Assembly: GCF_014529935.1 (NCBI RefSeq)
Contig: NZ_JACVFC010000002.1
Coordinates: 434,001-498,000, forward strand
Source of the DNA: Chitinophaga qingshengii
GTDB taxonomy: Bacteria > Bacteroidota > Bacteroidia > Chitinophagales > Chitinophagaceae
Reading direction: 5' to 3'
Length of the DNA stretch: 64,000 nt
Part shown: positions 9,701 to 19,058 of the stretch, piece after piece
Layout: each line of letters begins with the position of its first letter
How positions within the stretch are numbered: position 1 is the stretch's first letter
The notes under the pieces: model-generated
Told to the model about the DNA's origin: nothing
Databases searched by the model: none
Seen by the model: the letters and a program-made list of their open reading frames with translations, nothing else
Translations under genes and position numbers: made by a program

Positions 9701-12700
9701 TGTTGCGGACCGCTCTTATTGATGGTCAGTTCAGGATGCTGGCCTACTACGGTGGTAGTGGGCGGTGTTACCACCGGCGGTGTCTGCGGGTCAGGAGAAG
9801 TAACCGTTGCTGTATTGCGGATAGTATCTTTCGCATCCGGTTTCACGGTACCAGTCACCAGGATAGTGACTACCGCATCGCTGGTGGGCGCAATATCAGC
9901 TGTTACACTGAGCAGGTTACCACCACCGGCGCCTCCGGCAGTAACCGTTGCATTGCCGGCAGCGGTGGCGGTCCAGGTGATACCGGTGATACGGGCGTCA
10001 ATAGTATCCGTAATCACCAGGCCACGGGCAAAAGCAGGACCATTATTCGTTACCGTAATCAGGTAACTGATCTTATCACCGGCGGTAATGTTGGTCGGAC
10101 CGCTCTTATATACCTGTATGTCTGATTGTTTGGTGACCGCGGTGGTTACATTATCACTCACGGTGGGGGATTCGCTGCTGCCGGCAGTGGCCGTATTCAC
10201 GATGTTACCGCTGAAATCATTATTCAGTGTACCCGTGATCGTGATAGCCACGCTATTACCTGCACCACCAGGGATATCCCCGGTAGTAGCCACATTGTTG
10301 CCGGTACCACTAAAAGGACCGGTGATGTCGGCGGCGCCGGTCACTACTGCTTCCCAGCTAACATTTTGTACCGTTGCCGGTACCACATCACTGATATTTA
10401 CACCGGTGGCGTCTGAAGGTCCGTTGTTGGTTACCACTACCTGATAGGTAATGGTGTTACCTGCCTGTGCCTGTACCGGGCCGCTCTTTCGTATCTGCAA
10501 ACCGGTAGTGCGGCCGACGTTGGTGGTCACCGTACTGGTATTGTTAGCAGGATTATAATCGACGATGCCATTCACCGCTACATTCGCCGTATTGACAATA
10601 CTGCCGGAGGCGGCGCTGCCACTGACGGTACCGCTGATGTACACGGTAATATAATTAGCGCTGCCGGCAGACAGTTTACCCGGTATATTGATGTTGCTGC
10701 CGCTACTATCTATTTCCTGCGCGCCAATCACTTCGCCGGTACCCGTTACCACTGCTTTCCAGGTAACGTTGGTAACAGCAGCCGGTACGGCGTCGGTAAT
10801 AACGAGCGATTGCACATCGGTCGGACCGGCATTAAATACCTGCAGGGTATAGTTCACCGTTTGTCCGGCTGTTACCTGCTGTGGTCCGCTCTTCACGATA
10901 CTTACATCCGTTGACCGGTTGACGGTAGTGGTGATGGAGCTTGTTTTATTGGACCCTGCCACTACGGTTGCGGTATTGGTGAAGGTTGCATTGGCCGTGT
11001 TGTTCACCACACCGTCGACCAGGATGACGATCATATTGTTGCCTACCGGGATATCGGCCGTAGTGCTAATACTATTGCTGTTACCGGAAGTTGCGCCGGT
11101 TACTGTTGCTGTGCCGGTAGCCGCAGCGCCCCAGTTAAACACGCTTACATCTGCCGGCACCATATCGGTAATCTGAGCGTTGGTGATGTTGCCGGAACCA
11201 CCGTTGGTCACCACAATTCTGTAATGAATCGTGTCGCCTACGTTAACTATGGCCGGACCGTTTTTACCGATGCGTACCACCGGATCATTATCGACAACAG
11301 TCGATACGCTGCTGGTATTATCAGCCGGATTAGGATCTGTAATCGGGCTGCCGGCAGGTAATGATACCGTAGCGGTATTGATCATAGTGGTTCCATTGAT
11401 CATTGCCGGATTAACGACACCATTGATAGTGACCGTCAGTTTACCGTTTCCTGCCGGTATATCAGCAGTAACATTCACATTACCGGAACCACTGGCAGGG
11501 TTGATATTAGCCACCCCACCGGTGCTGGTCACTACCCAATTTGGATTCAGCAACCCGGACGGCAATGCGTCCTGAACAACTGCACCCTGCACGTTGCTAG
11601 GGCCATCATTATAAACATCCAGGGTGTATTGTATCGGCTGGCCAGCAGCTGCATTGGCAGGACCGTTCTTCACGATACGCAGGTTCGCCACCCGGTTGAT
11701 GGTAGTCACCACACTCGCGGTATCTCCTACCGGCGTTGCAAACGACGGATCATTCAGCGCAATGGCCACATTGGTAATATTAGGCGCCGTATAGTCCGGA
11801 TCTACTTTACCGGTTACCTGTACGGTGATTTTAGCAGCCGCCCCTACAGGAATATTACCATTTACCAATACATCCTGGGTGCCGGATGCACCGGCCGTAA
11901 CAACAGCACCGCCGGAGGCTGTGGCTGTCCAGGTAGCATTCAGGATGCCGGCCGGGATAGCGTCTTTAATGGTGATGTTATGGGCATCACTCGGACCATT
12001 ATTGACCACTTCCAGCGTATAGGCGATTACGTTACCCGCCGTGGTAGCAGCCGGACCAATCTTTTGTATTTTTATTTTAGCCTGCCGGCTGATGTTGGTC
12101 GACACATTGGAACTTACCGTCGGTACATTAGGCTCTGCCGGCGTAGCGGTAGCGGTATTGGTGATCAAGCCGGCAAAATCGGACTGCACCCTGCCGGAGA
12201 TGAGGATCACCACACTATTACTGCTGCCCGCCGGAATATCAGCCACTACATTGAGCTGGTTACCGGAACCGGTGGCGCCGGTAGTCACCACCGCGTTCCC
12301 CCTGGCAGCGGCAATCCAGGTAGGATTCACAATCGTAGCCGGAATAGCGTCGGTGATCACGGTGCCGCGCGCATCGCTGGGACCCGCGTTTTCCACTTTC
12401 ACCCCATAAATAATATACTCTCCGGCACTCCAGTTAGCCGGTGCATTTTTTTGAATGATCAGCCGCGGGCGCTGGCTGATAACCGTTGTAATCGTATCGG
12501 ATGTTACCGGCGGCAGGCCGGATACGGCCGGATCGGCGGTAGCCACGTTTTTTATGGTGCCTGCCAGGGTAGCCGCTGGCAGGGTACCCGTTACCGTTAT
12601 ATTCACCGTACCGGTGGTCACCGGTACATTGGCTGTTACCTGCAGATTGTTACCTGTACCGGTAGCACCGGACAATACAGTGGCGCCGCCGGCAGCAGTG

Positions 12701-15700
12701 GCCGTCCAGCTGACGTTGGTCAGCAAGGCCGGCACCTGGTCGGCAATCACCACGCCTGCGGCATTTGACGGACCAGTGTTGGTGACGGTCAACAGGTATC
12801 GCACCGTTTCGCCGGCGTTAGCGGTAGCCGGACCGGTTTTCACCACATGCAGGGACGGTTTTTGTACAACGGTCGTCACTACCGGCGCCGATACGGCAGG
12901 CAGCGCGCCTGTCTCGGAAGGTTGCGCGGTAGCCTGGTTGGTGAAAGTGCCGTAGAAGGCAGGATCTACCACACCAGTGATCGTCAGCAGTACGCTGCTA
13001 CCACCACCGCCGGGAATATTGGCATTCACCCGTACAGTATTACCCGTGCCGGTACCACCACTGTTAATTACCGCACTGCCGTTGATGGTGGCAGTCCAGC
13101 TGGTTTGTGTAACGGCAGCCGGCACAATATCTTCTATCACCAGGTTATCAGCATTGGATACACTTGTATTCGTAATAGTGACGGTATACGTAATGCGTTC
13201 GCCGGCTTTCAGTGTAGCCGGACCAGCTTTAGTCACCCTGATCACCGGCAGTTTTTTCACCACCAGGGTTTGGGTAGCCGTCACCGGTGGTACCGGCTCA
13301 GAAGGCGTAGCTGTAGCATGGTTCACGATATTACCGGAGAAACCAGGATCAGTTTTGCCCTTAACGGTGATCACCAGTTTATTGTCGCTGCCGGCAGGAA
13401 TATTACCGGTCACCTGTACATTATTACCGGTGCCGGTGGCTGCGCCGGTGATAGAAGCCAGTCCCAGTGCCTGGGCAGACCATTGTACCCCACTCAAAGC
13501 GGCCGGCACTACGTCCGTCACCACCAGGTTGAGCGCATTGGAAGCACCGGTATTACCTACTTCGATGGTATAGGTCACGCTATCCCCTGCCAGTACGCCG
13601 TCTACCGCCGATTTGGTAATGGTGATTTGCGGCAGGCGTTTAACGAGGGTTTGTTTGGTAGCGGTATCACCTGTGCTGCCGGGCTCGGAAGGCGTTACGA
13701 TAGCGGTGTTGGTCAGCGTACCGGAGAAAGCAGGGTCCAGTTTCCCACTAACGGTAATCACTATATTATTTCCGGTGCCTGCACCGATATCGCCGGCCAG
13801 GGAAACATTATTACCGCTGCCATTCACTCCGCTGGCGATGGTAGCGTTGCCATTGGCGACGGCTGTCCAGGTGACCTGTTGTAACGTTGACGGTACTACG
13901 TCCGTGATCTGCATATTGCGGGCATTGCTGGGACCATCATTACCCACAATGATTACATAGGACACCGAACTACCGGCAGTGGCGGTATCCGGACCGGTTT
14001 TACTGATGGTCAGGTCCGCCTCGGGGGTGACGGTGGTCACTACCTCATTAGAAGTCACCGGCGGGTAGCCGGGCTCGGAAGGCGTTACCATCGCCGTATT
14101 ATGGATGGGGTTATAGGTAGGCGGTAAAATGGTCGCATGCACGATTACCCGCACCGTAGCCAATGCGGCCATGTTGGCGGTCACACTCAATTGGTTACCG
14201 GCGCCGGTTGCGCCGCCGGTGATAGTGGCCGTACCGCTTACCACACTAGCCGTCCAGGTGACGTTGTACAGTGATGCCGGAATCACGTCTGTGATGCTGG
14301 TACCGGTGGTATTGGACGGGCCTTCATTTTTCACATCGATGGTGTAAGAAATCTGTCCACCCGGAACAGCTGTAGCCGGACCGTTTTTCACAATGGTGAG
14401 TTTCACATTTTTTTGCACCGTCGCCTCGTCGGTATCACTTACCGCCGGTACGCCCGGTTCTGCAGGCGTTGCGGTGGCCGTATTGGACAATGTGCCGCTA
14501 AAATCTGCGCTGATAATACCGGATATACGGACGGTGATCACATTCGAAGATCCTGCGGGGATGTTACCCGTTACCTGTACCTGGTTACCCGTGCCGGAAG
14601 CGCCGGCAGTAACGGCGGCAGCTCCCTGGGCGGTGGCGGTCCACTGTACCTGTTGCACCGCAGCCGGCACCGCGTCGGTAATGACAGTTTGCACGGCATC
14701 GCTCGGGCCATTATTAATCAGCGTAATCACATACTGCACCGGTGTACCGGCCACCGCTATCACCGGTGTGGTGCGGCTCTTATCGATTACCAGTCCGGGT
14801 GAACTGCTGATAACAGTGGTCGTGGTATTGGAATTAAATGCGCTGACAGGTTCGGTAGGCGTTACGGTCGCCACATTCTGGATATTACCGGTGGCGCCGG
14901 CATTCACGGTGCCGGTTACACTGATATATACTTTACCGGTATCTGCCGGCGTATCGCCACCGGGGTAATTGGCCACGATGCGGATATTATTACCCGTACC
15001 GGTAGCGCCGGAGGTGATTGTTACCTTACCCGTGGCGGTAGCCGTCCAGCTGACGTTGGAGAGCTTGGAAGAAATAACATCGGTGAGCACGGCAGCATTG
15101 GCATCTCCCAGTCCGTTATTACGGGCAATGATACCAAAGCTGATAGATTCTCCGGCAATAGCCATGGCGGGCGCCGTTTTCACCACTTCAAAATATGGCC
15201 GGCGTATAACCGGTACCGTTACCGTGGCGGTAGCCCCGTCAGGATCCGGCACCACCGGTGATACGGCGGTCACCGTATTGGTCAGGTCTCCCTGGAAGGA
15301 TGACAAAATGTTACCCGTTACCGTGATAGTGACACTGGCGTTGCCGGTAGGAATATCCGCGGTAACGTTAATATTGGTATTGGTGCTGCTATTCTGGATA
15401 ATCTGGGCGGCTCCTGTGCTGGCCACAGACACATTGCTGGCTGTAAATCCGGCGGGCAGCGCATCGGTGATCTGTACACCCGGCGCGTTACTGGGACCGG
15501 CATTGGTGATATTGATCCGGTAGGTCAGTGGTTGTCCGGCCAGATAAGGACCGAATTCTGATACTATTTTCTGCGCCTTTATATCAGCCCGGCTTACATA
15601 AGTAATGGTTACCTGGTCTGGCAGCGGCGGACACACATTATTAGTGATGGTCCAGGCGAGGGTGGCGCTGGTATTAGGGGGAATGGTAATAGTGGTATGC

Positions 15701-17709
15701 GGGTCGGTAGGGTCAGCGATGGAAGGATTACCGCTGATGACCACCCATTTGCCGGTACCCACCGTCGGGGTATTGGCCTGCATATGGAAGATGCCGGAAT
15801 TGTACTGTGTGGAATCCGGGCCAGCATCGGGAAGCGTGGTGTTGCCGTATTCCGTTACCTGCAAATCAGCGTAGGAAGGCGGACAGGCTCCGCCGCTGAT
15901 GGTCCAGCGGAACACGTAGGTACCGGTTACCAGTCCGGACACATTTGTATTGGGCAGCTGTGGGTTGTCGATGGTAGCCACACCGGGACCGCTGACCTGG
16001 GTCCAGTTGCCGGTACCGGCAGCAGGCGTATTACCGGAGAGGGTAGTATTACTGGTACCGCATAGTTGTTGTGCTGGTCCTACGGTAGCGATGGTAGGCG
16101 TAGGATTGATATCCAGCGATACCGGGTAGGAGGCGGAACAGCCGCTGGCCTTGTGTTTAAAGGTAACCGTGAAATGATAGGTGCCCGGCGCCACATTAGC
16201 AGGGATCACCACATTCAGTGGGGAACCGGCGAGGGAGGCATCGGTCACGGCATTAAAGCCGGGCATATCGGAGGTAGTGATACTATAGGCGTTTGCATTA
16301 CCCCCATTAACGGTATAGGGTATACTAAACAATGCCGTTCCCTGGCAGATAGGTTTTACCGTGCCGATGGTCATGCTGATATTGGGATTGACCACCACCC
16401 GGAACGGACTGGAAACGCCATCGCCGGAGCAGCCGTTAACGGTAGCGGTTACCCGGTAATAACGATTGGCTGTCAGCGTACCGGTATTGAGCGTAGCGCC
16501 GGTTTGACCGGCGATCACGGTCCAGCCGGTGCTGCCATCTGGACTGGTTTCCCAGGTATAGCTATAACCGGAAGCAGGGGTACCGGTACCGGCTTTGGGT
16601 GTGACGTTGGCCGTGAGCGTAGCGCTGCTGTTGTAGCAAATAACCGCCGGGCCATTAATAGAAGTGGTGTAATCGATTACTTTCAATTCTGCCGGGGCAG
16701 ACACCACGCGGCAGCTGGTGTTGTTCATTTCCGCCATGCCGCCGGCTGCTACCACGCGGTATTCAAAACCTGCAGCTGCATTGAGAACATTGAAAGTATA
16801 CTGGTTATTGGAACCATTGTTGATTACACCGCCTTGATTGGTCCAGGTGGTGGTACCCAGCGCCCTTTTCTGCAGCTGGAAAAAGTAGTTGGAATAGCTG
16901 CCTGTTGGGAGGCTCACCGAAAATCCGCCGGTACCGCCGGCACATACTACGCCGGTAGTTTGAGCAAAAGCGATAGGAGGTCCGCAGGCTGCGAAGGCGA
17001 TATCATCCAGCGCCAGGTCATTACCATTACTATTGGGCGTATTACTGAAAATCCGCAGGATAATGGCGCTGGTAGTGGAAGGCATCTGGAAGATACCGGC
17101 CTGTCTTACCCAGGTGCCGGGACTTTGAAACGGCACGGTGCCGGTAGATACAGACTTCAGCGGAGTGCCGTTAGGGTTATTGGCATCCATAATATCAAAA
17201 CGCAGACTGGGTTGAGAAACCCCCGATTGAGGGTTGATGTTCATGATCCAGGCGGAGAATTCAAAAGTGGTACCGGCACATAAACCGGTGATCGTACGTT
17301 CATAGAATTTATCCGGGGTGGCATTGGCGTCTACCACCATACAAAACCCGCGGCCATCGGTGCTGGTATGGTCCGGCCGGTCCACGAAATAGATGTTATT
17401 GTAGCCCCGGGTGGTGTTACTGATGGTATACTGCCCCGGATAAGGGCCTGTAGGCCGGGAGCCTACACCGGGCGCGTAATAGGTATACGTGGTAATACCC
17501 GCCGGCAGCGGAGGCCCCAGCGTTGGTTTAGCTGCCGTAGCCGCCGTACCGAATGTTTCCAGGAAAACCGGGTCACCCAGGGAGCCGGTACATTGCTGGG
17601 CTTTCACATGACTGCCTATCAGCAGTAACAGGAGCACATAACAACATTGTCTAACAGCACGGGAAATACGATTCTGAACATTTACACAAATGGACAGCTT
17701 TTTTACCAT
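6772..17709 (-). CDS. Giant DUF11-repeat surface protein with type IX sorting domain
   Basis: A 3645-residue secreted protein, encoded by 17% of the window. After a signal peptide (about 1-38, ending HVKAQ) comes a jelly-roll-like region (about 40-245), several Ig/PKD-like modules (about 246-705; for example ICYNSSATLTANV and GTYVFRWTISGG), then about 22 consecutive DUF11 repeats of roughly 120-130 residues (about 708-3560). Each repeat opens with K-x-GP and contains a phrase like NNGPSDA and ITDxVPA. The last 85 residues (IFIPNVVTPNGDGKNDNFFI to the end) are a gliding-motility/CHU_C-type C-terminal domain, known as a type IX secretion signal. DUF11 arrays are thought to form long stalks, so a cell-surface adhesin or matrix fibre is the likely role. 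The jelly-roll tip may bind carbohydrate. The ATG at 17709 directly precedes the signal peptide. The gene stands alone. Confidence 0.93.
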   Translation of the reverse strand: MVKKLSICVNVQNRISRAVRQCCYVLLLLLIGSHVKAQQCTGSLGDPVFLETFGTAATAAKPTLGPPLPAGITTYTYYAPGVGSRPTGPYPGQYTISNTTRGYNNIYFVDRPDHTSTDGRGFCMVVDANATPDKFYERTITGLCAGTTFEFSAWIMNINPQSGVSQPSLRFDIMDANNPNGTPLKSVSTGTVPFQSPGTWVRQAGIFQMPSTTSAIILRIFSNTPNSNGNDLALDDIAFAACGPPIAFAQTTGVVCAGGTGGFSVSLPTGSYSNYFFQLQKRALGTTTWTNQGGVINNGSNNQYTFNVLNAAAGFEYRVVAAGGMAEMNNTSCRVVSAPAELKVIDYTTSINGPAVICYNSSATLTANVTPKAGTGTPASGYSYTWETSPDGSTGWTVIAGQTGATLNTGTLTANRYYRVTATVNGCSGDGVSSPFRVVVNPNISMTIGTVKPICQGTALFSIPYTVNGGNANAYSITTSDMPGFNAVTDASLAGSPLNVVIPANVAPGTYHFTVTFKHKASGCSASYPVSLDINPTPTIATVGPAQQLCGTSNTTLSGNTPAAGTGNWTQVSGPGVATIDNPQLPNTNVSGLVTGTYVFRWTISGGACPPSYADLQVTEYGNTTLPDAGPDSTQYNSGIFHMQANTPTVGTGKWVVISGNPSIADPTDPHTTITIPPNTSATLAWTITNNVCPPLPDQVTITYVSRADIKAQKIVSEFGPYLAGQPLTYRINITNAGPSNAPGVQITDALPAGFTASNVSVASTGAAQIIQNSSTNTNINVTADIPTGNASVTITVTGNILSSFQGDLTNTVTAVSPVVPDPDGATATVTVPVIRRPYFEVVKTAPAMAIAGESISFGIIARNNGLGDANAAVLTDVISSKLSNVSWTATATGKVTITSGATGTGNNIRIVANYPGGDTPADTGKVYISVTGTVNAGATGNIQNVATVTPTEPVSAFNSNTTTTVISSSPGLVIDKSRTTPVIAVAGTPVQYVITLINNGPSDAVQTVITDAVPAAVQQVQWTATAQGAAAVTAGASGTGNQVQVTGNIPAGSSNVITVRISGIISADFSGTLSNTATATPAEPGVPAVSDTDEATVQKNVKLTIVKNGPATAVPGGQISYTIDVKNEGPSNTTGTSITDVIPASLYNVTWTASVVSGTATITGGATGAGNQLSVTANMAALATVRVIVHATILPPTYNPIHNTAMVTPSEPGYPPVTSNEVVTTVTPEADLTISKTGPDTATAGSSVSYVIIVGNDGPSNARNMQITDVVPSTLQQVTWTAVANGNATIASGVNGSGNNVSLAGDIGAGTGNNIVITVSGKLDPAFSGTLTNTAIVTPSEPGSTGDTATKQTLVKRLPQITITKSAVDGVLAGDSVTYTIEVGNTGASNALNLVVTDVVPAALSGVQWSAQALGLASITGAATGTGNNVQVTGNIPAGSDNKLVITVKGKTDPGFSGNIVNHATATPSEPVPPVTATQTLVVKKLPVIRVTKAGPATLKAGERITYTVTITNTSVSNADNLVIEDIVPAAVTQTSWTATINGSAVINSGGTGTGNTVRVNANIPGGGGSSVLLTITGVVDPAFYGTFTNQATAQPSETGALPAVSAPVVTTVVQKPSLHVVKTGPATANAGETVRYLLTVTNTGPSNAAGVVIADQVPALLTNVSWTATAAGGATVLSGATGTGNNLQVTANVPVTTGTVNITVTGTLPAATLAGTIKNVATADPAVSGLPPVTSDTITTVISQRPRLIIQKNAPANWSAGEYIIYGVKVENAGPSDARGTVITDAIPATIVNPTWIAAARGNAVVTTGATGSGNQLNVVADIPAGSSNSVVILISGRVQSDFAGLITNTATATPAEPNVPTVSSNVSTNISRQAKIKIQKIGPAATTAGNVIAYTLEVVNNGPSDAHNITIKDAIPAGILNATWTATASGGAVVTAGASGTQDVLVNGNIPVGAAAKITVQVTGKVDPDYTAPNITNVAIALNDPSFATPVGDTASVVTTINRVANLRIVKNGPANAAAGQPIQYTLDVYNDGPSNVQGAVVQDALPSGLLNPNWVVTSTGGVANINPASGSGNVNVTADIPAGNGKLTVTINGVVNPAMINGTTMINTATVSLPAGSPITDPNPADNTSSVSTVVDNDPVVRIGKNGPAIVNVGDTIHYRIVVTNGGSGNITNAQITDMVPADVSVFNWGAAATGTATVTGATSGNSNSISTTADIPVGNNMIVILVDGVVNNTANATFTNTATVVAGSNKTSSITTTVNRSTDVSIVKSGPQQVTAGQTVNYTLQVFNAGPTDVQSLVITDAVPAAVTNVTWKAVVTGTGEVIGAQEIDSSGSNINIPGKLSAGSANYITVYISGTVSGSAASGSIVNTANVAVNGIVDYNPANNTSTVTTNVGRTTGLQIRKSGPVQAQAGNTITYQVVVTNNGPSDATGVNISDVVPATVQNVSWEAVVTGAADITGPFSGTGNNVATTGDIPGGAGNSVAITITGTLNNDFSGNIVNTATAGSSESPTVSDNVTTAVTKQSDIQVYKSGPTNITAGDKISYLITVTNNGPAFARGLVITDTIDARITGITWTATAAGNATVTAGGAGGGNLLSVTADIAPTSDAVVTILVTGTVKPDAKDTIRNTATVTSPDPQTPPVVTPPTTTVVGQHPELTINKSGPQQLNAGENISYWLDITNKGLSNATQAMISDQVPAIVKQVNWTVQATSPGTTVTSGNTGNGNNVQVIANIPAGGSLGLMVQGKVDSTFAGDIINTGIVTAAEPGNTPDSSTVQTTIILMPAVQITKAGPATLQSGQRITYTLIATNNGPSMATNASIQDAVPTKVTNVTWTAVATGNAQINGAATGNGNLVNVLANIPPGANNRVTVTVNGTVDPGFRDTLKNTAIITPAETGAQPDTSALVRTVVTAVPKLHIQKNGPTTTTAGQPIQYTILVNNSGLSNAVNFTITDVVPATITQVSWKAMANGGAVIHGASSGTGNNISLAGDMPAGTNNSIVVTVNGNVAGNASGTLVNNATVTPSETGATPETATATTQIITQSAVRISKTGPATMIRGDQVTYVISVINNGPSDAVNTDITDLIPAVLTNVTWSVTPLRSTVINSGATGSGNSVKVNVNMPAADTSGLTIQVKGTVAQNAPAGSVTNVAHAILNNMGGKDVPSNTVVSNIGSSTDLIISKTGPQEVFVGSKAGYVLTISNDGPSNADNATVTDILPAALTQPSVTVVSVSGGAANVQAGVNGNTMNATLGTFPAGAQVVLQVTATANTTGSIRNTAVVNTPAGVTDIDSTNNSSTASTFIRAKSPLKITKSVNPASGPYSIGQVISYTLQVNNTGTAGVNPVVVLDTLPPASLVSDPVYSNPPVGNIVYNSSTRVLQWNVGLVSAGATRSWSYDVTITGTGNTRNIAVVAGPPEVSIPDTATVIINTEKFANLKVVKQLTSTPPFSVNSTLTFTITATNNGPDKATGVVVQDRLPGMLGRPLTLNATAGQATYDIAAATINWQIPELASGASATLTFTVKLMSADDIANTATISGNEKDPDVSDNTSVIGPIKVTGEDIFIPNVVTPNGDGKNDNFFIPGLTKFPGSALYIYNRWGNQVYQSKNYDNKWNGDGLSEGTYYYILELRTEQGIRKYKGWVELLR

Positions 17710-18178
17710 AGTAGCCGGGTTTGTACATTATTTTGGTTTCCCGACAGACTTATAGCAGGAAGGGGATAATGGCTTTCGCAAGGGTATAAATGAAAAAAGA
17801 GAGCCTGCGCATGCTCATTGCATCCGGAATAACTGCTGCGCTATAATCTTGTCGGTTCTGTGAATCGGGGATGATACCGGATCTACATACATTGAACTAC
17901 ACGGCGGTATCACTGCAAATACTAAACAGTAAAAACAGGATTATGTTCACCGAAGCGCATAAGTTTGATAACCAGCTACTCCGCTATAGCCCAATTATCT
18001 GCCAACAACATATTATCTTCCTGTATAATCTAAAAAAACAGCCTCTGCTGTGGACCAGGGCCATTGACGGGGAAACCGATGCTAAAACCCCTTTAATTTG
18101 TCGTGTTTAGTCTTTAACGCGGACCGCTTTAGGGAAGGCATGGCAAAACCTATTCGGATAATCATCGTTTTTTATAAA
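17710..18178. other. Long intergenic stretch with no convincing gene
   Basis: This is the only gap longer than 300 bases. It contains an upstream region of the giant gene and a 79-codon plus-strand frame at 17871-18110 with no recognisable domain, no signal peptide and no clear start signal. A weak plus-strand -7-like element (TAATCTTG, 17844-17851) lies before it. The frame ends ahead of a strong plus-oriented terminator (18179-18222), so a small transcript is possible but not shown. Confidence 0.4.
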
Positions 18179-18222
18179 GCACAAAGGGAGTGACCATATT
18201 GGTTACTCCCTTTGTGCTTTTT
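18179..18222 (+). terminator. Strong intrinsic terminator, T-run on the plus strand
   Basis: A 17-base stem (GCACAAAGGGAGTGACC with GGTTACTCCCTTTGTGC, one G-T pair) and a 5-base loop are followed by TTTTT on the plus strand. On the minus strand, where the SDR gene ends at 18246, only TTTA follows. The polarity therefore favours a rightward transcript from the gap to the left, although it may also stop the SDR transcript. Confidence 0.75.
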
Positions 18223-18245
18223 CAGGCCTTCGGCCGATGATTATT

Positions 18246-18962
18246 TTATAGACTAAAGCCACCATCGCAGCGGAGGACAGTTCCGGTAGTATTGGTGTTG
18301 TGCATCAGGAAAATCACCGCTTCCGCTACATCGCCGGCCGCAGCTACTTTTCCGGTAGGCAACTGGGCGGCATACTGACTAAATGTATCCGCTTTGGCAG
18401 CAGCCGGCAGGAAGTCCCACCAGGGCGTATCTACCACACCGGGAGAAACAGCGTTGATCCGCAAGGGTTGCAATTCTTTCGCCAAACCGGGAATCATCAG
18501 TTCAAGGGCGCCGTTGATAGCTGCCAGTCCGGATGTACCAGGACTTTTAGCGATAGCAGAAATAGCCGTAATCAGCGTGATGCTGCCACCGGGGCGCATG
18601 TAAGGCAAGGCCGCCTGCAGGGTTTGCAGCTGTGGCCAGAACTTTCCTTCAAAGCCGGCGCGTAGCTCGTCGAGTTGCAGGTCTTTAAACATACCGGCGC
18701 CTTTCGCGCCGCTTAAAGCTATTACCAGGTGATCGATACTACCCTGCGCAGCAAAAAATTCGTCGAGTGCCGGACGGTCGTTGCCATCTACCACCGCGGC
18801 GGAAGCAGCTATTGTTTGCACCGCCTCCTGCAGGCGTGCTGCAGAACGGCCGGTGATGGTAACATGTGCGTTTTCAGCAGCGAGCAAAGTGGCGGTAGCG
18901 AGTCCTATACCAGATGATCCACCGGCAACGACTATACGGGCATTTTCAAATGAAGCAGACAT
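18246..18962 (-). CDS. Atypical short-chain dehydrogenase/reductase family protein
   Basis: A 238-residue Rossmann-fold protein of the SDR superfamily. The cofactor-binding motif AGGSSGIG (residues 13-20) is intact, and R39 after the second strand suggests NADP preference. The C-terminal half has INAVSPGVVDTPW and the final RCDGGFSL typical of classical SDRs. The catalytic YxxxK is absent: at its place is SGLAAINGALE, with Leu146 and Asn150 where Tyr and Lys are expected; Ser135 is present. I recall a subfamily with the similar AAxNGALE motif, so this is probably a natural variant rather than a damaged gene. Its chemistry cannot be predicted. It lies 96 bases downstream of the AraC-type regulator, with an inverted repeat just before its start (18973-19000). 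Confidence 0.88.
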   Translation of the reverse strand: MSASFENARIVVAGGSSGIGLATATLLAAENAHVTITGRSAARLQEAVQTIAASAAVVDGNDRPALDEFFAAQGSIDHLVIALSGAKGAGMFKDLQLDELRAGFEGKFWPQLQTLQAALPYMRPGGSITLITAISAIAKSPGTSGLAAINGALELMIPGLAKELQPLRINAVSPGVVDTPWWDFLPAAAKADTFSQYAAQLPTGKVAAAGDVAEAVIFLMHNTNTTGTVLRCDGGFSL

Positions 18963-18972
18963 AATGGGTTTC

Positions 18973-19000
18973 TTTTATGCTGTAAAATTGGTGCATAAAA
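18973..19000 (-). promoter_or_regulatory. Inverted repeat just upstream of the SDR gene
   Basis: TTTTATGC, 12 bases, GCATAAAA: a perfect 8-base inverted repeat ending 10 bases before the SDR start. Its position fits an operator. The likely binders are the AraC- or MarR-type proteins encoded upstream; this is inferred from position only. Confidence 0.45.
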
Positions 19001-19006
19001 GGCGGA

Positions 19007-19051
19007 GCATTGTTAACCCAATGCGGCATTAAATTAACGGAATGCTGCATT
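19007..19051. promoter_or_regulatory. Cluster of five GCATT/AATGC half-sites
   Basis: GCATT occurs at 19007, 19026 and 19047, and AATGC at 19020 and 19041. The pair 19007-19024 forms GCATTG-N6-CAATGC. The cluster fills the gap between the AraC-type gene (stop at 19059) and the SDR gene, where an AraC-type activator site would be expected. Confidence 0.4.
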
Positions 19052-19058
19052 TTCCGTT

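Noticed and set aside
6953..17628. Many plus-strand frames of 60-405 codons opposite the giant gene
   Set aside because: They are antisense shadows of a repetitive, GC-biased gene whose protein has clear domains from end to end; the shadow products show repeated low-complexity Ala/Val/Thr or Arg/Gly text and no domain.
17871..18110. 79-codon plus-strand frame in the long gap
   Set aside because: No domain, no signal, uncertain start. Kept only as part of the description of the gap and as a possible small transcript.
18246..18962. SDR gene as a pseudogene
   Set aside because: The frame is intact, of normal length, with a sound cofactor motif; the changed catalytic residues recur, as far as I recall, in a subfamily.
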